A stretch of DNA of 64,000 nucleotides from Meloidogyne chitwoodi (lineage: Eukaryota; Nematoda; Chromadorea; Rhabditida; Meloidogynidae), in NCBI GenBank assembly GCA_015183035.1, contig JACZZP010000014.1, positions 868,001-932,000 on the forward strand, in the 5' to 3' direction. Made by a program: the position numbers and the translations under genes. Positions 58,804 to 64,000 of this stretch are shown in pieces (the first letter of the stretch is position 1; each line of letters starts with the position of its first letter). Under the pieces are notes generated by a model that saw only the letters and a program-made list of their open reading frames with translations, was not told the origin of the DNA and searched no databases.

Positions 58804-60845
58804 ATGGGTATTCCAGGTTTGCTGCCTTACATGAAGAATGCTTGTCGAGAGGTTTGTTAGATTATTTGTTATTTGAATTTTTAATTTTCTAGATAATATT
58901 AAAATATTTACTGAATTTTCAAAACAAATATTTTAGGGTAGTATTAGCCAATTTGGTGGAAAGTCGTTACTTGTTGATGCAAGTTGTTTATTACATCGAG
59001 GCCTTATTGGATGTGCAGAAAAGTTTGCAATGGGACAAGAGACTGATTTGTAAGCAAAATTCATTAAATTTAACTACAACTTTTTGCAGTTATATTGGAT
59101 ATGTTTGGAAATATGTCAGGTTTTTATTAGCTCGAAAATGTCATGTAATCTTAGTATTTGATGGGCGTCCATTGCCTGCTAAGAAAGGTACAAACGATTC
59201 AAGAAAAGAGTCTAGAGAAAAATATCAGATTCTTGGTGAAAAATTAATGAGTCAAGGATTAAAAGAGGAAGCATTACAAGCATTTTGTCGTGGTGTTGAA
59301 TTGACAAGGAATATTGTTGAAAAGACAATTCGAGTTAATTCTTTTGTAAAAATTTATCAATAATGTTCTTAAGGCATTCAATAAAGTTAACAATGTTGAC
59401 ATTATTGTAGCACCATATGAGGCGGATGCTCAAATAGCTTATATGATTCAACAAGGTCTTGCACATGCAGTTGTTACAGAGGACTCAGATCTCATTGTTT
59501 TCGGTTGTGATAAGGTTAAAAATTAATCGATTTATTAAAAAATGAATTAAATAATATTCCATTTTGTTTTTATTTTTCAGATTATTTTCAAAATGAATCC
59601 ATTAGATGGTTCTTGTATTATCTATGACAAAGAAAAGTTGCCTAATTGTCTATGTCCTGTTTTGCGGCGTAAATTTCAATTCTCAACATTTCGTCGTATT
59701 TGTATTTTAGCTGGTTGTGATTATCTTCAGGGTGGTCTTCAAGGTATTGGCTTAAAAGGAGCAGAAGATATTTTTGCTAAAACAAATCAAACAGAGTTAA
59801 AAACGGTTTATTATTATTTTTTTATAATTTAAATTATTTTACTTTAGCTTTTGCCTCGATTACCTCTTTATGTGAACAGAAAAATGAGATCAAAAATAGA
59901 CAAGAATTTTGTAAATGATTTTATCAAAGCGGAAAATTCTTTTCTTTATCAAGTAGTATTTGATCCAAGGTTGTTTTTTTTAATTTATTTAATGCAATTT
60001 TTGAATTTTAGTTTGAGGCAACAAGTCCCATTGAATGCCTATCCAGTAGCAGAAGAAGAAAAAGTTTTTTAAAATTTTTTAAGTTTAACGTGAGGTCTTA
60101 TGTTTATTTATAATATTTTACTACATATAATGAACTCTGATAAATAGAATAAAATAAAACAGATATGTAAAAGTACCAAAAATGATCATCTTACCATCAG
60201 CTTAAAAAAGACCTCACATTGAATACTGATGAAAAAATTTTAATTTGATAAATATAGGAAAATTCAATGTCAGCAAAGGCGTCTAACAAATTTTCCTATG
60301 CAGGAGAGGTTTTCTTTAAAGAAAAATTTACTTTTTATTTTAAGATAATTTCACCAAGAAATGCAAGTCGTCTAGCACTCGGAAATCCTGAAAATAAACT
60401 ACATTTACCAACAATGGAGGATGAATTCGTGCTTCCACTTAAAATTCCAGAATGGTCTATTTGGAATATTGAATATAAAAATATATTAGAAAGAAAACAA
60501 TTAGAGAACGAAATACTTTTAGTTGAAAAATTTGGTGCTTTTAAGGTTTTTTGAATATTTTAAATATTTATTAAAAATCATTTTTTAGCCATTAAAATCT
60601 CCGATAAAAAGACGTGCTGCTGGATTAATTGAAATTCCTATGTCTGAAAGTGAAGCAGAGGAAGTTGGCAAAGCATTTGAATCAACAATTAAAAAACCTC
60701 GCTTTACAGAAGTTAAACTGGTAATTTTATTGAATATTTAAAAAATTTTAATTTAAAGGGTCCCTCAACCCCAAAAAATGGAATCTACTCTCGTATGAGT
60801 TGTGATGATTGGATGCGAAAATATAGCTTAGATACTTCAAAATAA
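58804..60845 (+). CDS. exo-1: Exonuclease 1 (5'-3' exonuclease of the FEN1/XPG family)
   Basis: DNA exonuclease/flap endonuclease in mismatch repair and double-strand break resection. ATG 58804 gives MGIPGLLPYMKNACREGS, the Rad2-family N-terminus (Gly2 and GIPGLL). Catalytic acidic residues are in place: LLVDASCLLHRG, HVILVFDGRPLPAKKGTN, DIIVAPYEADAQIAYMIQQG, VVTEDSDLIVFG and ILAGCDYLQGGLQGIGLKGA (helix-hairpin-helix). The I domain carries ESREKYQILGEKLMSQG. After the nuclease core come GNPENKLHLPTMEDEF, then a tail of about 140 residues with SPIKRRAAGLIEIPMSESE and STPKNGIYSRMSCDDW. Total is about 475 residues, shorter than human EXO1 because the tail is reduced. Stop 60843-60845. Converges on the glycolipid transfer gene. 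Confidence 0.93.
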
Positions 60846-61141
60846 TACTAATTTACCTTTGGATTTTGGTTTGTTTATTATATGTTTAAGTGGCGCCACG
60901 AGTTATAAATATTAATAATCAGACTGATATGTACACATTTCAAAAAAGAGAAGAACATGAGATTTCCACATAAAATTTGAATTATAAAATCGTTTTCTTA
61001 CTTGGTCTGAAATTAATTTTTGGTGCCACATTTTTAGAATATTAACAATTTACAAATAAGTATATAAAATAAAACTTCCCAGAATATTTTGCAAAATTTT
61101 TATTTTACAATATTTCGAATTTTTACAATAAATGATTGTTT
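60846..61141. other. Convergent 3' spacer
   Basis: Between the EXO1 stop and the GLTP stop; presumed 3' UTRs, nothing else seen. Confidence 0.5.
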
Positions 61142-62052
61142 TTAATGACTTTCAAGTCCTTTGAGATTATAATAGTCAACAAGAGATTTGACATTTGCCT
61201 CAAAATTTCCAATGAGTTCTTCGATATGATTAATGCATTCATTCTCAAGACCTTCATTTCCGTAAGCTAAAGCTTTTAAAAGCGTTTTTCTATACGGTGC
61301 GGCGTGGATCACAACCTAAATTTTATTGAAATAATAATTTTATTTAAATTACCTTAAATAATTGTTTTGAAATAAAATTATGGTGTCTCTTCAAAGTACT
61401 TTCATAGGCATTTCGAAGAATATTGGTTATATTTTCTGATTTTTGTAAGTTTCCATTTGAAGTACCAATTTGATATTCTTTGACTAACTGTTTAAGCATA
61501 GCTAACATAAATTCTAATCCTCTAAAAATAAATAAAATTAAAATGAGATTGGGTTAAATTTTTCTAGATTAAGGCTAAAACAGCTTATTGTTAGAACTAA
61601 ATGGAAAGGGGTTTTTTCTCGTGAAACAAAGTCAAAAAATTTTTCTACTTGTGAAGCTTTAACAAAAAAATATGAGAAAAACCTTTTCAACCATAACAAT
61701 CCCTCAGTTGCTATACCAATTTTTCCATTAGATTCATAAATATCTGCATCAATTAAATCTTGAAGAAAATACAATTTTTGTTTGTCAGTTTCGAATTTAT
61801 TGGTGACTTTACGAACATTACCACTAATATCATTTTTAACAGGAATAAATGCAGTGCCAAGAAAACCTTCATTTTAAAATTTAAAAATATGTATTTAAAA
61901 ATAAAAAACTTGTAAATCAAACCAACAAAATCAGCAATTCCTTGGCATGCTAATAAAAATTGTTCTGTGGGAATTTTTTCGTTTTGAAGCTCTGGGAAGA
62001 TTCGTTCTTTATGTGAGAAATAAGTTTCTTTACCATTTTTTGTGAGTTCCAT
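61142..62052 (-). CDS. Glycolipid transfer protein (GLTP domain)
   Basis: Cytosolic glycosphingolipid carrier, about 210 residues of a single GLTP domain. ATG 62052 gives MELTKNGKETYFSHKERIF, then PTEQFLLACQGIADFVGFL. The lipid headgroup site is intact: DISGNVRKV (Asp, Asn and Lys of the family), LLWLKRGLEFML (the stacking Trp) and STLKRHHNFISKQLFKVVI (the conserved His). It ends KTLLKALAYGNEGLENECI, NHIEELIGNFEANVKSLVDY, YNLKGLESH. Length and domain match stand-alone GLTP, not the PH-domain form FAPP2. Stop 61142-61144. Confidence 0.94.
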
Positions 62053-64000
62053 AAATTTTGATTAAAAACTTAATAAATTTTAAAAATAAATGAAAAAATT
62101 AAATTGATCATTGCTAATTAAGAATGGGAAAGAATTAAAACAATAATAAAAATATTTAAAAGTGTTGACAGGCAGTCTAACGTCATAATAATATACTATA
62201 TCGTTATTGTGTTTCTCTTATTAATATATGACATTGAAACAATAATAACATAATGCCATATAAAAATATTCAATATTTTAAACAGTTTTTTATTTGTTGA
62301 TTTTTAAAGTGAATTAATTTTTTGTTTTTTAAATTTTTTATTAACCAAAATATTGCGCATTTTTATATTATATTTAATTTTTATTACTCTGATTGCTCAC
62401 ATTCTTGAATATTTTCCCTTTTTAGGAAAAGCTGTTGGAATAATGTGTACATACTAAATAGGTTTTTTTTGGTTGTCTTCCTTGTTTTGTCCATCATTAG
62501 ATTTAAAAAAATATGTTGTACTAGTTTGTGAGGAGCCGACCGATTCCGGGACCTTAAAAGGAAATTATGAGAGAAAAAGAGGGGGGTGAAGAAGAAGAAA
62601 AGAAAGAAGAATATATATATATATAAAAGATTAAAAGAATTGAAAAGAAAAAAACTTGTAATAAAACGGATGAAAATAGTGCGCGACAATTACGAGATTG
62701 CTCTTCTTAGTGTTGTGATTTTATGAGTGTTTTTTCTTTTATTAAATTAAAGAGAAAAGCCCCCATTTCTGGACAACAAAAAAGTTATTCAAAAAATATT
62801 TTCTTTTTATTTAAATAAAAATTAGCTCATCAACATACATTAGCCCAAACAAATATTTATTAAGAAATAAAAAAAGGATTTATATTTATGTTCATTTTTA
62901 AAAATATTTATTATAATATTTATTAATAAAAATAAAATCTTTTTAATTAATTAATAAAATAATTTATTTATTCATAGCAGAGAATTATAAATATTTTAAT
63001 ATTCTAATCTTTTTTTCATCTTTTTAATGAAACAACCATAATTAAAAAATATTTTAATTAATTTGATTTTTACATTTTTTATTGCGCGAACATTTTTAAA
63101 ATTATTATTATTATTATTTGTATTTATTATTTCTTTCATTTTGATTAAAAAATAATATGTTTATTGTATTTTTGTGTGGTCTTTTCTATGACATTGACCC
63201 GATGGCCTCGAAAATAAAAAAATATTTTGGGTGGCCGAATCTGTCGTTTTATTAGCGAAGATGGCCTTTAAAAAATTGGCGCCATTTTTTCTAATATTTG
63301 GGTGGGCAATGTGCGTATTACAATTATATAAATATAAATAAATATATTTTTAAAAAATTAAAGAAAAATGTTATTCATGTTTATTTATTTTTATTTAAAA
63401 AAATAAAGGTTGACCCAGTAATTAAAAATATTTTGATTAAAAAAAGTAAATTTAAATTAATTATTATTATATTTATATTCCAAAAGTCTGTATTTTTAAA
63501 GTTCTGAAGTTGAGGGTTTTTTGTTCTTGGCTTATGCTTTGTGTCTCGGTTATTTTTTGTCTTGGTTATTAATTACCTTAGAGGAGATTAAATATTAAAT
63601 AATATTTTTATTTTAAATTATTTAGATGTAAATATTTAATTTAAAATATTCTCTCTTTACTTTTTTTAAATAATTTTATTTAATTTATTTATAATTATCA
63701 AAACTTTTATTTTCTCCAAATTTTAAATGGTAAAAAAGTCAAATAAAATTAATATAAAATATTTTTTTAAATAAATTATTTAATTTTATAACATTTAGAC
63801 CAAAATTAAAATAAATATTTATTATTAATTAATTTAAATAATTATTTTGTAAAATAATAAAATTTAATTAATTAGTGTAAAACTTCAAAACTTTTTTGAA
63901 TTTTTTGTTGAATATTTTCAAAGTAATATTTCTAAAATAATTAATTATACATAAATATTTAAATTATTTTTAAAAATTATATTTATTTATTTATTTAAAT
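62053..64000. other. Right-end intergenic region
   Basis: AT-rich with microsatellite at 62610-62630 (TA repeats) and purine-rich GAAGAAG run. A possible signal-peptide first exon is at 63261. No other coding signal. Confidence 0.5.
63261..63310 (+). other. Possible signal-peptide first exon of a gene beyond the right edge
   Basis: ATG 63261 reads MAFKKLAPFFLIFGWAM and reaches a GTGCGT donor-like site at 63309-63314. The sequence has a basic start and hydrophobic core. No matching second exon found before the window end, so this is only a candidate. Confidence 0.25.

Noticed and set aside
62384..62689. 101-codon minus-strand Phe-rich frame
   Set aside because: Low complexity from poly-purine/pyrimidine and TA repeats.

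Overview
The window looks like nuclear DNA of a nematode. It is very AT-rich, with short AT-rich introns using GT(A/T)-AG borders and many small exons. Several proteins are clear orthologues of animal genes well known from worms: Gs-alpha, E(z)/MES-2, SNAP-29, NIPSNAP, mitochondrial SSB, TWK potassium channel, TNNI3K, ZHP/RNF212 RING protein, EXO1 and GLTP. The extreme A+T content and genome style suggest a plant-parasitic tylenchid such as a root-knot nematode, but that assignment is inference. All gene models below were spliced by eye from reading frame, protein family conservation and splice-site sequence. Exon borders inside conserved domains are firm; those in low-complexity parts are tentative.

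Region 1-12.8 kb is mostly minus strand. It holds the 5' end of a Gs-alpha gene (continuing off the left edge), a MATH-BTB adaptor, a TRF4/PAPD5-type poly(A) polymerase, a tiny membrane protein with a broken inverted copy beside it, and a class A GPCR. A 109-bp hAT-type MITE lies at 5.1 kb and a large fold-back element at 13.5-14.2 kb. Region 15-18 kb is a C12orf4/FERRY-subunit orthologue. It is divergent from a coiled-coil protein gene (18.6-19.8 kb).

Region 20.9-33.1 kb, plus strand, holds two low-complexity genes: a predicted secreted Asn/Ser/Thr-rich protein, then a very long multi-exon gene of unknown function with intronic tandem repeats and two possible 3' ends. Region 33.6-43.0 kb is minus strand: a secreted six-EF-hand protein, the E(z) methyltransferase, SNAP-29, a NIPSNAP protein and mitochondrial SSB.

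Region 44.3-62.1 kb carries an anion-type Cys-loop receptor with a small antisense gene nested in one intron, a two-pore K+ channel interrupted by a TA-flanked transposon-like insertion with a tRNA-like segment, and TNNI3K with an antisense ZHP/RNF212-like meiotic RING gene nested in an intron. EXO1 and a glycolipid transfer protein follow. The last 1.9 kb shows no convincing gene apart from a possible signal-peptide first exon. I found no rRNA genes, true tRNA genes or CRISPR arrays. The clearest unusual observations are the two nested antisense genes, a 9-nt microexon with a nearby GC-AG intron in TNNI3K, an open in-frame extension upstream of the Gs-alpha MGC start, a one-base deletion in an inverted gene duplicate, and two MITEs with intact 8-bp target duplications.
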